From contig JAHEEE010000029.1 of NCBI GenBank assembly GCA_024640845.1, positions 1 to 45,652 of the forward strand: DNA of 45,652 bases. The letters run 5' to 3'. The stretch is from Myxococcales bacterium. Its GTDB lineage: Bacteria; Myxococcota_A; Polyangia; Polyangiales; Houyiibacteriaceae. Shown here in pieces: positions 8,647-18,132 of the stretch; the stretch's first letter is position 1; each line of letters starts with the position of its first letter. Position numbers and translations under genes: made by a program. The notes beneath the pieces were generated by a model. It was not told where the DNA came from and ran no database searches. It worked only from the letters and a program-made list of their open reading frames with translations.

Positions 8647-9222
8647 GTGTCCACCGCCGCCGCCAAACAAGAAGAACCCAATGATTCTCAGCCTTTATGG
8701 CGCGAGGCAGAGTTGCAAGCCGCGGACGCGATCGGAAGGCTCATGGAGTTCTGGGGTTTCCGGCGTCACATGGGGCGGCTGTGGACGGTCCTCTACCTTT
8801 CGCCCGAGCCAATGACCACCGCCGAGCTTTCGGACACGCTCCGCCTCAGCAGCAGCGCGGTGAGTCTATCCCTGGGGGAGCTCGTGCGATGGGGAGCGGT
8901 AAGAAAAACCTGGCGTCCGGGCGAGCGAAAGGACTTCTACGAGGCCGAGAACAGCGTCTGGAAGCTGCTTCGGCGCGTGTATGAGCGTCGCGAGCTCAAC
9001 CTGATCAAAGAAGCAGTGGACGCGTTCGCGGAAGCCCAAGCGCGCCTCGAGGCGGCCCGGCCGGGGCTCGGCCCCGAGGAGCGGCGTCGCGTCGACTTCA
9101 TGCGCAAGCGACTTTCTCGCTTGAGTGCGCTATCAAAGGTCGGCGAGAGGCTCGTCCGCCTGATTGTCGCCGGCCGTCCGATCAACCCCACCGACCTGCA
9201 ATCCGCGGAAGAAGAAGACTGA
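8647..9222 (+). CDS. GbsR/MarR family transcriptional regulator
   Basis: 191 residues. The core reads GRLMEFWGFRRHMGRLWTVL and then PMTTAELSDTLRLSSSAVS, a winged helix-turn-helix of the GbsR branch of MarR-like regulators, where the helix-turn-helix selects DNA and the wing follows (AVRKTWRPGERKDFY). Basic, helical C-terminal sequence (about 110-175) would form the dimer interface. The start is GTG at 8647, with no strong ribosome site, so the first 20-25 residues are uncertain. It is the first gene of the run leading into prenyl synthase, HMG-CoA reductase and the men genes, 31 bases upstream of the next start. It may therefore control isoprenoid/quinone synthesis. The ligand is unknown. Confidence 0.85.
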   Translation: MSTAAAKQEEPNDSQPLWREAELQAADAIGRLMEFWGFRRHMGRLWTVLYLSPEPMTTAELSDTLRLSSSAVSLSLGELVRWGAVRKTWRPGERKDFYEAENSVWKLLRRVYERRELNLIKEAVDAFAEAQARLEAARPGLGPEERRRVDFMRKRLSRLSALSKVGERLVRLIVAGRPINPTDLQSAEEED

Positions 9223-9253
9223 TGGTTCAGGGGAGACTCACCGGAGGCTTGCC

Positions 9254-10324
9254 ATGTCGTTGATCGCAGCGGTTCGAAGTGATGCTTCCTCCGACGTGCT
9301 GACGAGCCTCCAAGCTGTCTGCGATTCGCAAGGGCTCGACGACCTCTCCCAGCGCTTGGCCGACCTCGCTGATCTCGTGCGGTGGGACATGACTGCGCTC
9401 GAGCAAGGTATTCAGAGCCTTCCGGTCGGCGAGAGCGTCGTTCACAAGAGCGCGCATCACTTGCTAGAGATCGCAGGCAAGCGGCTTCGCCCGATGTGCG
9501 TCGTGCTCGCGTCCAGACTTGGCGAAGGACTCGATGACAAGACACGTGAGTTCGGCGTTGCGGTCGAGCTCGTGCACTGCGCCACGCTTCTACACGACGA
9601 CGTCGTCGATGCTGGCGACAAACGGCGCGGCGTTCCCGCTGCGCGCACGCTTTACGGAAACGCGGCTTCGATCTTCGCGGGTGACTGGCTGCTCGTCGAC
9701 GCGCTTCGGCGTGTCCGGGCCGCTGAGATGCCCGAGGTCTTGGTGCGCTTGCTCGACATCATCGACGAGATGATCTTCGCCGAGGCTATTCAGCTCGAAA
9801 ACCGAGGCAAGATGGACGCACGGATGCGGACCTACATGCGGGTGGTCGAGGGCAAGACCGCCGCGCTCTTCCGCTGGGCGATGTACGCGGGCGCCAAGGC
9901 CGGTGGGCTCGGCGCAGATGCCTGCCAGTCCCTCGAGGAATATGGTCGACATCTTGGGGTCGCGTTCCAGCTCATCGACGACCATCTGGATTATGCAGGC
10001 GACAGCTCGACGATCGGAAAGTCGCCCTTTACCGACTTGCGGGAGGGTAAGATGACGCACCCGGTGATCGTCGCCCTCGAGCGCGACCCGTCGTTGCGAC
10101 CGACGCTCGAGGAGCTGGTCACCGGTGACGGCAACGAAGTCTCCGCGCAAGCGAGGACGAGGCTGCTCAGCGCGCTCGACGAGACCGGCGCACTCGCATC
10201 GACCCGCGAGGTCGCAATTCGGGAAGCCGACGCCGCGTGCCAAGCGTTGACTGGCCTGCCGGAAAGTCGCGCGAAAGAAGCACTGTTTACGGTGGCGCGC
10301 GCCACCGTTCATCGGGAGTCCTAG
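9254..10324 (+). CDS. Long-chain polyprenyl diphosphate synthase
   Basis: 356 residues from ATG 9254, chosen because GGAGG (9243-9247) lies six bases upstream. The frame is open further upstream but starts inside the regulator gene. It is a trans-prenyltransferase that condenses isopentenyl units onto allylic diphosphates. First Asp-rich motif: DDVVD (115-119) followed by RRG. Second: DDHLD (242-246). The residues four and five positions before the first motif are small (Thr111, Ala110), which in this family permits long products such as C35-C50. With menA downstream, it most likely makes the menaquinone side chain. GKRLRP at about 75-80 is the conserved diphosphate-binding motif. Confidence 0.92.
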   Translation: MSLIAAVRSDASSDVLTSLQAVCDSQGLDDLSQRLADLADLVRWDMTALEQGIQSLPVGESVVHKSAHHLLEIAGKRLRPMCVVLASRLGEGLDDKTREFGVAVELVHCATLLHDDVVDAGDKRRGVPAARTLYGNAASIFAGDWLLVDALRRVRAAEMPEVLVRLLDIIDEMIFAEAIQLENRGKMDARMRTYMRVVEGKTAALFRWAMYAGAKAGGLGADACQSLEEYGRHLGVAFQLIDDHLDYAGDSSTIGKSPFTDLREGKMTHPVIVALERDPSLRPTLEELVTGDGNEVSAQARTRLLSALDETGALASTREVAIREADAACQALTGLPESRAKEALFTVARATVHRES

Positions 10325-10348
10325 CGAGCAAGGAAAAGAGAGGCATCG

Positions 10349-11563
10349 ATGTCCAAGCAACCACCAGCCGTGACGAGCCGAATCCCGGGCTTCTATCGCG
10401 AGCGCATCGAGGAACGGCTCCGCACGATGATCGAGACGGGCCTGCTTTCCGAGAAGTCCGTCCGGCACCTGGAGAGCGGCGGAGAGCTCACGCTCGACGT
10501 CGCCGATCGGATGAGCGAAAACGTCATCGCGGTGCACGGGTTGCCGCTTTCGATCGCACTGAACTTCCGGGTGAACAGCAGTGACGTTCTCGTGCCGATG
10601 GCAGTGGAAGAGCCGTCGGTCGTCGCAGCCGCATCCAACGCCGCGCGACAGGTCCGGATGACGGGAGGCTTCTTCGGCGAAGCAACCGCACCGATCATGA
10701 CGACCCAGGTTCAGTTCGACGATGTCCCGAACCCACACGAGGCCAAGGCGCGCGTGGAAAATGAGCGAGATCTCATCTTTCAGATCGCCGACGATGCCAT
10801 TCCAGGAATGGTGAAGCGGGGCGGGGGGTGCCGCGACATGGACGTCCGCGTTCTCCACGAAGACGACGGCGTGCTGGTCGTTCATCTCTACGTCGACGTG
10901 GGCGACGCGATGGGCGCGAACGTCGTCGACGCCGTGGCCGAGGCGGTTGCGCCGCGAATCCATGAGCTGACCGGTGGCAATGTCGGCCTGCGCATTTTGA
11001 GCAATCTGCCGCTCCGACGGCGGGTCAAGGTCGGCTGCGATGTGAGCGTGGATGCGCTCGGCGGGCCCGAGCTAGCAGATGGGATCATCAAAGCGAGCCG
11101 CTTTGCCGAGCTCGACCCGTTCCGCGCCGTAACCCACAACAAGGGTATCATGAACGGCGTCGACGCGGTCGCGCTCGCCATGGGTCAGGATTGGCGCTCG
11201 ATCGAAGCGGGCGCGCACGCGTTCGCCTCAATCGGAGGGCAGTACAAGCCTCTCGTCGTTTGGCGACGCACCGAGAGCGGCATTCACGGCGAGCTCGACA
11301 TGCCGATGGCGGTGGGCACGGTTGGAGGATCGACCCGCGTCCACCGGGGAGTTCGGGCCGCTTTCGAGCTCATGGGGGTACAGAACGCAGGCGAGCTCGC
11401 CATCGTCATGGGTGCGGCCGGCATGGCCTCGAACCTCGCCGCGCTTCGCGCGCTCGCCGGGGAGGGGATCCAGCGAGGACACATGCGCCTCCACTCGCGC
11501 AAGCAGGAAGTGCACGAGAGTGCTCGACTGCAGGCGAAGAAGGTCGAACGAGGTGCTCAGTGA
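10349..11563 (+). CDS. Hydroxymethylglutaryl-CoA reductase, class II type
   Basis: 404 residues, matching class II HMG-CoA reductases, which lack the membrane domain of the eukaryotic class I enzyme. Visible motifs: ENVIAVHGLPLSIALNF (57-73), VPMAVEEPSVVAAAS (82-96, catalytic Glu), DAMGANVV (186-193), RAVTHNKGIMNGVDAVALAMG (catalytic Lys265 and Asp near 281) and GHMRLHSR (catalytic His378). It interconverts HMG-CoA and mevalonate. Databases often call class II enzymes 'degradative', but several bacteria use them for mevalonate synthesis. Its place between a prenyl diphosphate synthase and the men genes argues for a biosynthetic role. The start of menG overlaps its stop by four bases. Confidence 0.95.
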   Translation: MSKQPPAVTSRIPGFYRERIEERLRTMIETGLLSEKSVRHLESGGELTLDVADRMSENVIAVHGLPLSIALNFRVNSSDVLVPMAVEEPSVVAAASNAARQVRMTGGFFGEATAPIMTTQVQFDDVPNPHEAKARVENERDLIFQIADDAIPGMVKRGGGCRDMDVRVLHEDDGVLVVHLYVDVGDAMGANVVDAVAEAVAPRIHELTGGNVGLRILSNLPLRRRVKVGCDVSVDALGGPELADGIIKASRFAELDPFRAVTHNKGIMNGVDAVALAMGQDWRSIEAGAHAFASIGGQYKPLVVWRRTESGIHGELDMPMAVGTVGGSTRVHRGVRAAFELMGVQNAGELAIVMGAAGMASNLAALRALAGEGIQRGHMRLHSRKQEVHESARLQAKKVERGAQ

Positions 11564-12291
11564 GCGAAGCCGTTCACCAAACTCCAGCGCCCAACCCCGG
11601 CTCGGGGGAGATGTTCGACCAAATCGCCGGCCGGTACGACATGTTGAACCGGTTGATGTCGATGGGCATCGACCAGTCGTGGCGGCGTAAGACGGTGGCG
11701 GCGATGGAGCTGCCAGCCGATGCTCGCGTGCTCGACTTGGCGACTGGCACTGCCGACCTGGCGATGATGATCGCGCGGGCCCACCCGTATGCGAACGTCG
11801 TTGGGAGCGACCCGTCGGCCCGGATGCTCGAGGTGGGGAACGACAAGGTCGAGCGCAGCGGCCTTTCCGATCGCGTGGCGCTCGAGCTCGGCGACGCACA
11901 GTCGCTTCCATACGATGACGACACCTTCGATGGCTGTTGTATCGCGTTCGGCATTCGAAACGTGCCCGACCGCGTAGCGGCCCTTCGAGAGATGGCTCGC
12001 GTGACCAAGCCTGGCGGCCGTGTCGCCGTGCTCGAGCTCGGCGAACCGAGCGTCGGCTGGCTCAGTCCCCTCGCTCGCTTTCACGTACGCAAGGTGATCC
12101 CCCGTCTCGGCGGCATGTTGTCCGGGTCGAAAGAGTACAAGTACCTTCAGGAATCGATTGCGGCGTTCCCCTCGGCCGACGATTTTGCGGCGCTCATGAC
12201 CGAGAGCGGCATGAAGGTGCTCGAGGTGAAGCCACTGACTTTCGGCGCGTGCACGCTGTTCGTCGCGCAACCGGAGGAGGCTCGGACATGA
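11560..12291 (+). CDS. menG: Demethylmenaquinone methyltransferase (MenG/UbiE)
   Basis: 243 residues from GTG 11560, which overlaps the HMG-CoA reductase stop (GTGA) with GAGG just upstream. Longer in-frame versions begin inside the preceding gene. It catalyses the last menaquinone step, S-adenosylmethionine-dependent methylation of demethylmenaquinol. Family signatures: FDQIAGRYDMLNRLMSMGID (19-38), SAM motif VLDLATGTADLA (57-68), FGIRNVPDR, and the KEYKYLQESI block near the C-terminus (typical UbiE, which also serves ubiquinone). The surrounding men genes make menaquinone the likely substrate. Confidence 0.94.
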   Translation: MSEAVHQTPAPNPGSGEMFDQIAGRYDMLNRLMSMGIDQSWRRKTVAAMELPADARVLDLATGTADLAMMIARAHPYANVVGSDPSARMLEVGNDKVERSGLSDRVALELGDAQSLPYDDDTFDGCCIAFGIRNVPDRVAALREMARVTKPGGRVAVLELGEPSVGWLSPLARFHVRKVIPRLGGMLSGSKEYKYLQESIAAFPSADDFAALMTESGMKVLEVKPLTFGACTLFVAQPEEART

Positions 12292-13643
12292 GGTCTCAGA
12301 GCGCCGCTTTCGCGTTCGACGGCGTGCCGACGAGGGAGACCTCCCGCGCCTTCCTCGGGCAGGCGCTTCGAAACCGGAGCGCCAAGTCCGCAAATCTCAT
12401 CGTGACCGTACCTGCGCCTATTGCCCCGCCGGATGCTCTGCTTCGCGCGTTCCCGCGGGAGGCGAGCGTTCTCTGGGATCCACCGGCGAGCGCGGCCTGC
12501 TCCGGATTGGGCGTCGCGACGAATCTGCCCCCGAATAGCCGTTCGATCACCGACTTCTTCGAACAGACCGAACACGTTGCGGATGTGGCCAGCCCGTCGC
12601 CCCGCTTCTTCGGGGGCACCTCGTTTGCGCCGGGTGCCGCTCGGACGATGCCGTGGGAGAGCTTCGGAGACGGCTTCTTGCTCCTGCCCACGTGGACCTA
12701 TCACGTCGACGAGCGCGCCTGGTTGTCCCTTGCCGTCTCAGGAGCCGACGCGCCGAGCGTCGAGTCGTTGCTCGATGCCTTCGACACCTTGTGGGGCAGC
12801 CTCGAAAGGCCGATCGGCGTGATTCCTTCTCCGGTGTCCGTTCGGCGCATCGACGAAGCGGACCGAGATACTTGGTCCCGTCAGGTCAGCGAGATCCGTG
12901 AGCGTATTCAGAAGGGCGACTTCGACAAGGTCGTCGCCGCTCGGCACTGCGTCGTGGAGCTGGAAACAGGCGCGGGCTCGCTCGACGTGCTCAAGCGCCT
13001 CGAAGAGCGTTTCCCGGGCTGCACACGCTTCGCGTTGTGGCGCGGCGATGCAGCGTTTCTTGGCGCCACGCCGGAGTTGCTGATCTCGCGGCGCGGTGTC
13101 GAGGTTTTGAGTGAGGCACTTGCGGGCTCGACCGCGCGCGGCGACGCGGCGCGAATGATGGAGAGCAACAAGGAACGCGACGAACACCAGATCGTGGTGA
13201 AGGCCATTCTCGCCGGCCTCGAGCCCTTTTGTGAATCGCTTCACTCCGATCCCGAGCCGAGTGTGCGCGAGCTCCCGAACCTCCTACACATGCAAACCGC
13301 CATCGAAGGACGCCTACGCGAGCCAACGCACATCTTGTCCCTCGTACGAGCGCTTCACCCAACTCCGGCCGTTGGAGGCGTGCCCACCAACGAGGCGATT
13401 CGCTGGATCCTGGCGCACGAGGGGCTTCCGCGGGGTTGGTACAGCGCTCCGATAGGTTGGACCGACTCGACGGGCGACGGAGAGTTCGTCGTTGCTCTCC
13501 GTTCGGGGTTGTTGCGTGACGGGAAGGCTTGGGTTTACGCGGGCGCTGGCATCATGGCGGACTCCGACCCTGCGGCAGAGTACGCCGAAACCGAGCTCAA
13601 GATGCAGGCGCTTCTAGGAGCGCTCCATGGCGACAGCCGCTGA
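12288..13643 (+). CDS. menF: Isochorismate synthase
   Basis: 451 residues from ATG 12288, which overlaps the menG stop (ATGA) and follows GGAGGAGG at 12273-12280. It converts chorismate to isochorismate, the entry step of the classical menaquinone route. Chorismate-binding enzyme motifs in the C-terminal half: FDKVVAARH, ATPELLISRRG, LAGSTARGDA, LHMQTAIEGRL, LHPTPAVGGVP and the closing VYAGAGIMADSDPAAEY. The N-terminal 150 residues are poorly conserved, as usual. Salicylate or anthranilate synthase is an alternative on fold alone, but the immediately following menD decides it. Confidence 0.95.
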   Translation: MRSQSAAFAFDGVPTRETSRAFLGQALRNRSAKSANLIVTVPAPIAPPDALLRAFPREASVLWDPPASAACSGLGVATNLPPNSRSITDFFEQTEHVADVASPSPRFFGGTSFAPGAARTMPWESFGDGFLLLPTWTYHVDERAWLSLAVSGADAPSVESLLDAFDTLWGSLERPIGVIPSPVSVRRIDEADRDTWSRQVSEIRERIQKGDFDKVVAARHCVVELETGAGSLDVLKRLEERFPGCTRFALWRGDAAFLGATPELLISRRGVEVLSEALAGSTARGDAARMMESNKERDEHQIVVKAILAGLEPFCESLHSDPEPSVRELPNLLHMQTAIEGRLREPTHILSLVRALHPTPAVGGVPTNEAIRWILAHEGLPRGWYSAPIGWTDSTGDGEFVVALRSGLLRDGKAWVYAGAGIMADSDPAAEYAETELKMQALLGALHGDSR

Positions 13644-15414
13644 GCGACAGACCGAGTGGGCGCGGCTGGTCATCGACAGCTTCGTCCGCGCTGGTGTCGA
13701 TGATGCGGTCATCAGCCCCGGCTCGCGTTCCACCCCGTTCGTCATCGCGGCGTTGCGGCACGAAGGGCTTCGGTGTACCAGCGCGCTCGATGAGCGCTCG
13801 GGCGCCCATTACGGGCTCGGTCAGGCGCGAGGCACGTTGCGGCCTTCGTTGCTCCTATGTACGTCGGGCAGCGCCGCCGCGAACTACTATCCAGCGGTTC
13901 TCGAAGCGAGCGAAGCCGGTGTCCCGCTCATCGTGCTTTCGGCGGATCGGCCGCCGGAGCTTCACCAGTGCGGTGCGAACCAGACCACCGACCAGGTCGG
14001 GCTCTTCGGAAAGCACGTTCGGTTCTTTGCAAACCTAGGCGAGCCTCGCGAAGATCTTCGAAGTCTTCGCGCCGCCCGTCGCCTGGTGGCTCAAGCGGTC
14101 AGCGAAGCAACCGGCGTCAGACCCGGGCCCGTTCACATCAACGCCCAAGCACGCAAGCCGTTGGAGCCGGCGCCTGTGAGCGACGAGTTTCGGAAGATCG
14201 TCGACGCCGTGCTCGACGAGCCGCTCACGCAAGTCCTTCGCGCGCGCCCTCTAGAGCCGACACTCGTCGAGCACGTTTCGCCCTTGGTGATCGATGCGGT
14301 CGTTGAGGCGCTCGATGCCGCCCGGCGGCCGGTGATCTTGTGTGGACCGGCTGACGCGCGGAGCGCGTTGTTCGTCGATGCGGTGACCGAGCTTTCCGAA
14401 CGCGCGGCTGCTCCAGTCTTGGCGGAAATGACGAGTCAGTTCCGCTGCTGGTCGCAGACCCGAGCACTCGGGGCGTTCGACACGATTTGGCGCACCGATG
14501 CGGGTCGCGCGTCGTTGGCTCCGGATTTCGTACTGCAGTTGGGCGCCGCCCCGATCTCGAAAGGCTGGGAAGACCTCAGCGCTCGGGCACCGATTCGACG
14601 GATGGTCGTTCACCCCTGGGCATGGGCGGACCCGACCTCCGACGCAGAGGCGATCATACAGGCAGACATCGGTTCGTTCCTCGCGGCGCTCAGTCGCGCG
14701 GACCTCGACCTCGAGCATCGGGACGCGAGCTTCCCGACGCGCTTTGCGCGAGCCGAGGCCCTCGTTTGGGAGACTGCGGAGCAGGTGCTCGCAGAGCAGG
14801 GCGACTCCCTCACCGAAGCTCTGGCCGTGCGCGCTGCGTTTGATGCGCTGCCTAATCCGAGCGCCGTCGTGCTCGGAAACAGCCTGCCGATCCGGGACGC
14901 GGAGACCTGGGTGCCGCCATGCGATAAGCTGCTCGTCGTGCATTCGCAGCGTGGCGTGAGCGGCATAGACGGCGTGGTGTCGGGAGCCGCAGGGGTCGCC
15001 TCCTGTGTCGACGGACCAACCACGCTGGTCGTAGGGGACGTCAGCTTCCTCCACGACCTCAATGGCCTTCAGCTCGCGTCTCGTGTCGAGGGACCGCTCG
15101 TCATCGTGGTGATCAACAATGGAGGCGGCCGCATCTTCGAGCAGCTCCCGATTGCTCACGACGGAGACGAGTCCTGGCTATCGTTTTTCACGACACCGCA
15201 CGACGCCGACCTTGCGAGTGCCGCCGCCATCCATGGCTGCGCGTACCAGCGGGTGAGCACGGTCACCGAGCTCCGGCGCGGACTTGCCGAGGCGTACGCC
15301 GCGGCAGACGGGTGCACCGTCGTCGAGGCCGTCGTTCCCCCGCAGAGTGCATTCGAGCAGAGCTCGGAGCTTCGCAGCCGTATTGGGCGGGCGCTCGTGC
15401 AAGAGGTCCCCTGA
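13627..15414 (+). CDS. menD: SEPHCHC synthase MenD
   Basis: 595 residues; 2-succinyl-5-enolpyruvyl-6-hydroxy-3-cyclohexene-1-carboxylate synthase, a thiamine-diphosphate enzyme joining 2-oxoglutarate to isochorismate. The N-terminus has the MenD-specific VISPGSRSTPFVIAAL and LDERSGAHYGLGQA, with the conserved catalytic Glu. SADRPPELHQCGANQT is another family block. The thiamine-diphosphate motif is GDVSFLHD (about 478) through INNGGGRIF. The start overlaps the last 17 bases of menF in another frame. Length and motifs are complete. Confidence 0.96.
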   Translation: MATAAERQTEWARLVIDSFVRAGVDDAVISPGSRSTPFVIAALRHEGLRCTSALDERSGAHYGLGQARGTLRPSLLLCTSGSAAANYYPAVLEASEAGVPLIVLSADRPPELHQCGANQTTDQVGLFGKHVRFFANLGEPREDLRSLRAARRLVAQAVSEATGVRPGPVHINAQARKPLEPAPVSDEFRKIVDAVLDEPLTQVLRARPLEPTLVEHVSPLVIDAVVEALDAARRPVILCGPADARSALFVDAVTELSERAAAPVLAEMTSQFRCWSQTRALGAFDTIWRTDAGRASLAPDFVLQLGAAPISKGWEDLSARAPIRRMVVHPWAWADPTSDAEAIIQADIGSFLAALSRADLDLEHRDASFPTRFARAEALVWETAEQVLAEQGDSLTEALAVRAAFDALPNPSAVVLGNSLPIRDAETWVPPCDKLLVVHSQRGVSGIDGVVSGAAGVASCVDGPTTLVVGDVSFLHDLNGLQLASRVEGPLVIVVINNGGGRIFEQLPIAHDGDESWLSFFTTPHDADLASAAAIHGCAYQRVSTVTELRRGLAEAYAAADGCTVVEAVVPPQSAFEQSSELRSRIGRALVQEVP

Positions 15415-16175
15415 TGTGGATGCTGTTGCATGGTTTCACGGGCTCGCCCCAAAGCTGGGATCCGGTCATCACTCGGGCAACGCTAGAGCAAGATCCGCAG
15501 CGACCCGCATTGCTGGGACACCGAAGTGACTGGCGAAAATTCGAGGTCGGATCGTTCACCGAAGAGGTGGAAAGGCTCTGCGCGCTCGCCTCATCACGGC
15601 GCCGACCCCGACTGCTCGCAGGCTACTCGCTAGGCGCGCGGGTGGCTGCGGGCATGCTCGCAACCGCTCCTGAGCTGTTCGACGGGGCCGTGCTGATCGG
15701 CGTGCACCCAGGGCTTTCCGACGAAGCCACCCGACACGAGCGGCGCGAGGCCGATGCGGCGAACGCGCAGGCGCTGCGAACCGAGGGGTTGTCCGCCTTC
15801 ATTTCTCGCTGGGAGAAGCAGCCGCTCTTCGCGACACAAGCAGCGCTTCCGGCCGAGATCACGGCGCAGCAGCGCGAGATTCGGCTGAAGCATGATCCGG
15901 AGGGCTTGGCACGGTCCCTCGAGATACTCGGCCTCGGCGCAATGCCTTGCTATTCCAGCGCCTTGCGAGCGACACCAGTCCCAGCAACCCTCATGGCCGG
16001 GGGCAAGGATACCAAGTTTCGGACCTTGGCGACGGACCTCGCGGCTCGCGGCGCCCACCTCGATGCGATCATCGTCGATGGCGCCGGGCACAATTTGCTG
16101 ATGGAAGCTCGCGAAGCGGTCGCCGAAGCGCTGCGTCGCGCGGAACGCCGCGCCGTAGGAGGCGCTTCCGTGTGA
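15414..16175 (+). CDS. menH: SHCHC synthase, alpha/beta hydrolase MenH
   Basis: 253 residues from ATG 15414, which shares one base with the menD stop (TGATG). Longer in-frame versions would read into menD. It eliminates pyruvate from the MenD product to give 2-succinyl-6-hydroxy-2,4-cyclohexadiene-1-carboxylate. LLHGFTGSPQSWD (4-16) is the oxyanion region, GYSLGAR carries the nucleophile Ser72, and GAGHNLLME holds the catalytic His near residue 225. The family is small and poorly conserved, so the position between menD and menA is the main support. Confidence 0.9.
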   Translation: MWMLLHGFTGSPQSWDPVITRATLEQDPQRPALLGHRSDWRKFEVGSFTEEVERLCALASSRRRPRLLAGYSLGARVAAGMLATAPELFDGAVLIGVHPGLSDEATRHERREADAANAQALRTEGLSAFISRWEKQPLFATQAALPAEITAQQREIRLKHDPEGLARSLEILGLGAMPCYSSALRATPVPATLMAGGKDTKFRTLATDLAARGAHLDAIIVDGAGHNLLMEAREAVAEALRRAERRAVGGASV

Positions 16176-17062
16176 GCGATATCACGCCCGGCTCGCTTCG
16201 CGCGTGGGTTCTCGCCGCACGGCCCGCGACCCTGACGGCCGCATTCGCGCCCGTTGCGGTCGGCACGGCTTGCGCATGGCACGTCGATGCGTTTCGTTGG
16301 GACGCGGCACTCGCCGCGCTGATCGGCGCCTTTCTAATCCAGATTGCGACCAACTTCGCAAACGACATGTACGACTTCCAGAAGGGCGCCGACACGGAGG
16401 AGCGACTCGGACCGTTGCGCGTCGCGCAAGCAGGCTTACTGACCGTCCGTCACCTTCGCCGGGGCATCGGCGCCGCATTCGCGCTCGCGCTCGGGGTTGG
16501 CGTGTATCTGACCTGGGTCGCGGGGCCGGCCGTCGTCGCGATCGGACTCTCCTCGATGGTGGCTGGTCTCGCATATACCGGGGGGCCGTTCCCTCTCGCG
16601 TACAACGGGCTTGGCGACGTATTCGTGATGGCGTTCTTCGGGTTCGTCGCGGTGTGTGGCACCGCTTTCGTCCAGGCGCTCTACGTTCCCGAGGTGGCGT
16701 GGTTTGCCTCGGTTCCAATCGGCGCGCTCGCGACCGCGATCCTAGCCGTCAACAATGTCCGCGACTTCGAAGGTGATGCGATCGCCCGAAAACGCACTGT
16801 CGTCGTCCGTTTCGGAAGGCAGGGTGGAGTGCTCGAATACGCGTTCCTGTTGGTGGTCGCCTACGTCACCCCCGTGACGATGCTCCTCTGCGGTGTGACC
16901 GGGCTGTGGGTGTGTCTTCCGCTTCTCACCATTCCGTGGGGAGCGAGGCTCACGCGGTCGGTGGCGCGCGATCAGGGCACGGTTCTGAATCAGACGCTCG
17001 CGGGCACGGCCAAGCTGTTGTCGGTCTTCGGCATCCTATTCGCGATTGGAATCGCGCTGTGA
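16172..17062 (+). CDS. menA: 1,4-dihydroxy-2-naphthoate polyprenyltransferase
   Basis: 296 residues from GTG 16172 (GTGA overlap with menH; AGGAGG at 16157-16162). It is a membrane UbiA-family enzyme with about eight or nine hydrophobic segments. It attaches the polyprenyl tail to dihydroxynaphthoate with decarboxylation. The first Asp-rich motif is [11 protein letters not shown] (64-74); the second, [16 protein letters not shown], begins near residue 195. The prenyl donor is presumably made by the synthase encoded at 9254-10324. Confidence 0.95.
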   Translation: MSDITPGSLRAWVLAARPATLTAAFAPVAVGTACAWHVDAFRWDAALAALIGAFLIQIATNFANDMYDFQKGADTEERLGPLRVAQAGLLTVRHLRRGIGAAFALALGVGVYLTWVAGPAVVAIGLSSMVAGLAYTGGPFPLAYNGLGDVFVMAFFGFVAVCGTAFVQALYVPEVAWFASVPIGALATAILAVNNVRDFEGDAIARKRTVVVRFGRQGGVLEYAFLLVVAYVTPVTMLLCGVTGLWVCLPLLTIPWGARLTRSVARDQGTVLNQTLAGTAKLLSVFGILFAIGIAL

Positions 17063-18132
17063 CCGACTTGCACGCGAAAATCGATCTCCTCGAGGGAGAG
17101 CTGCCGTCGGCGCTGGCAGGCGCAGCGTCAGGGCTCGCCCAACGTGCGTTTTCCGTGCTGACCTTGACGCGACGTGACGGCACTGCCGGCGTAGGCGAGG
17201 CGTCGCCGCTACCCGATTACTCGCCCGATTCGATCGACGAGGCTGTGGAGGAGCTCCACCGGCTTGCGGACCGACCGCTTCACGTCGACACGCTCGGGAG
17301 CCCTATCGAGGTGTTCGACGCGGTATTTTCCGACCATCCCGTTCGATGTCCGTCGTCGCGGTTCGCCATCGAATGCGCGCTCCTCGACTGGCTAGGCCAC
17401 GCGCGAGGCGAGCCTCTCCATCGGATTCTCGCGGGCGATGCCAACCGCCGTCCAATCCCCGTCGCCGATCTGCTCTTCGCGCACGACGCATCCGAGTGGC
17501 CCCGACGCATCGATCTACTGGTCGACGACGGCGCCACACACGTCAAGCTCAAGATTGGTGTAGACCTCGAGCGTGAGGTCGCTGCCCTGGGCGAGATCCG
17601 GAGGGCGCACCCCGACTTGCCGCTTCGCTTGGACGGGAACCAATGCGTCCCCGCGCACACGCTTCGACGCCACGCCGCAGCGCTCGAGGAGCTCGATCTC
17701 GAGCTGATCGAAGAGCCGGTCGGTCCCGACGATTGGGCAGAGACGTTGACCCTACCGTTGCCCTTCGCGTTGGATGAGACGTTGCGGGACGAGGAGCTCT
17801 CGACGCGCCTGCTCGGCAGCGGAAAGATCCGCGCGGTCGTCCTCAAGCCGATGGTGCTCGGGGGTTTTCGAGCATCGTTCGATGTCGCCGAGCGCGCGGC
17901 CGAATGCGGAGCCGACTACCTGGTTTCCCATACGTTTGACGGACCAATCGCGAGAGCTGCGACGGCGGAGCTGGGACTGGCGCTCGAAACCAGGCTGGCG
18001 GCGGGGCTCGGCTGGCACCCCGGCCTCGAGCTCTGGACCACTCATGAAACGGCGGCGATCCGAGGCCGTACGATCAGTCCGCACGACCAGCCCGGGTTGG
18101 GTCTTCAGTTCGAAGAAGGAAGCGATGCTTGA
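17059..18132 (+). CDS. menC: o-Succinylbenzoate synthase
   Basis: 357 residues from GTG 17059, overlapping the menA stop by four bases. An enolase-superfamily dehydratase converting SHCHC to o-succinylbenzoate. Visible active-site set: KLK (Lys163 and Lys165), metal ligands Asp192 (LDGNQ), Glu219 (IEEPV) and Asp239 (ALDET), and Lys263 (VLKPMVLGG). The superfamily also contains dipeptide epimerases and N-acylamino acid racemases, but position in the men operon favours MenC. Confidence 0.93.
   Translation: MTDLHAKIDLLEGELPSALAGAASGLAQRAFSVLTLTRRDGTAGVGEASPLPDYSPDSIDEAVEELHRLADRPLHVDTLGSPIEVFDAVFSDHPVRCPSSRFAIECALLDWLGHARGEPLHRILAGDANRRPIPVADLLFAHDASEWPRRIDLLVDDGATHVKLKIGVDLEREVAALGEIRRAHPDLPLRLDGNQCVPAHTLRRHAAALEELDLELIEEPVGPDDWAETLTLPLPFALDETLRDEELSTRLLGSGKIRAVVLKPMVLGGFRASFDVAERAAECGADYLVSHTFDGPIARAATAELGLALETRLAAGLGWHPGLELWTTHETAAIRGRTISPHDQPGLGLQFEEGSDA

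Noticed and set aside
11191-11559. Long N-terminal extension of menG
   Set aside because: It lies inside HMG-CoA reductase in another frame and reads as Arg-rich shadow sequence. GTG 11560 with GAGG upstream and a GTGA overlap fits the operon. The same logic removes the extensions of menF, menH, menA, menC, menE, cofG, cofE, the parvulin, the MenA-region frame and the catabolic SDRs.
13627-13643. Frameshift at the menF/menD overlap
   Set aside because: Both proteins keep their complete terminal motifs; a 17-base overlap is normal for this window.
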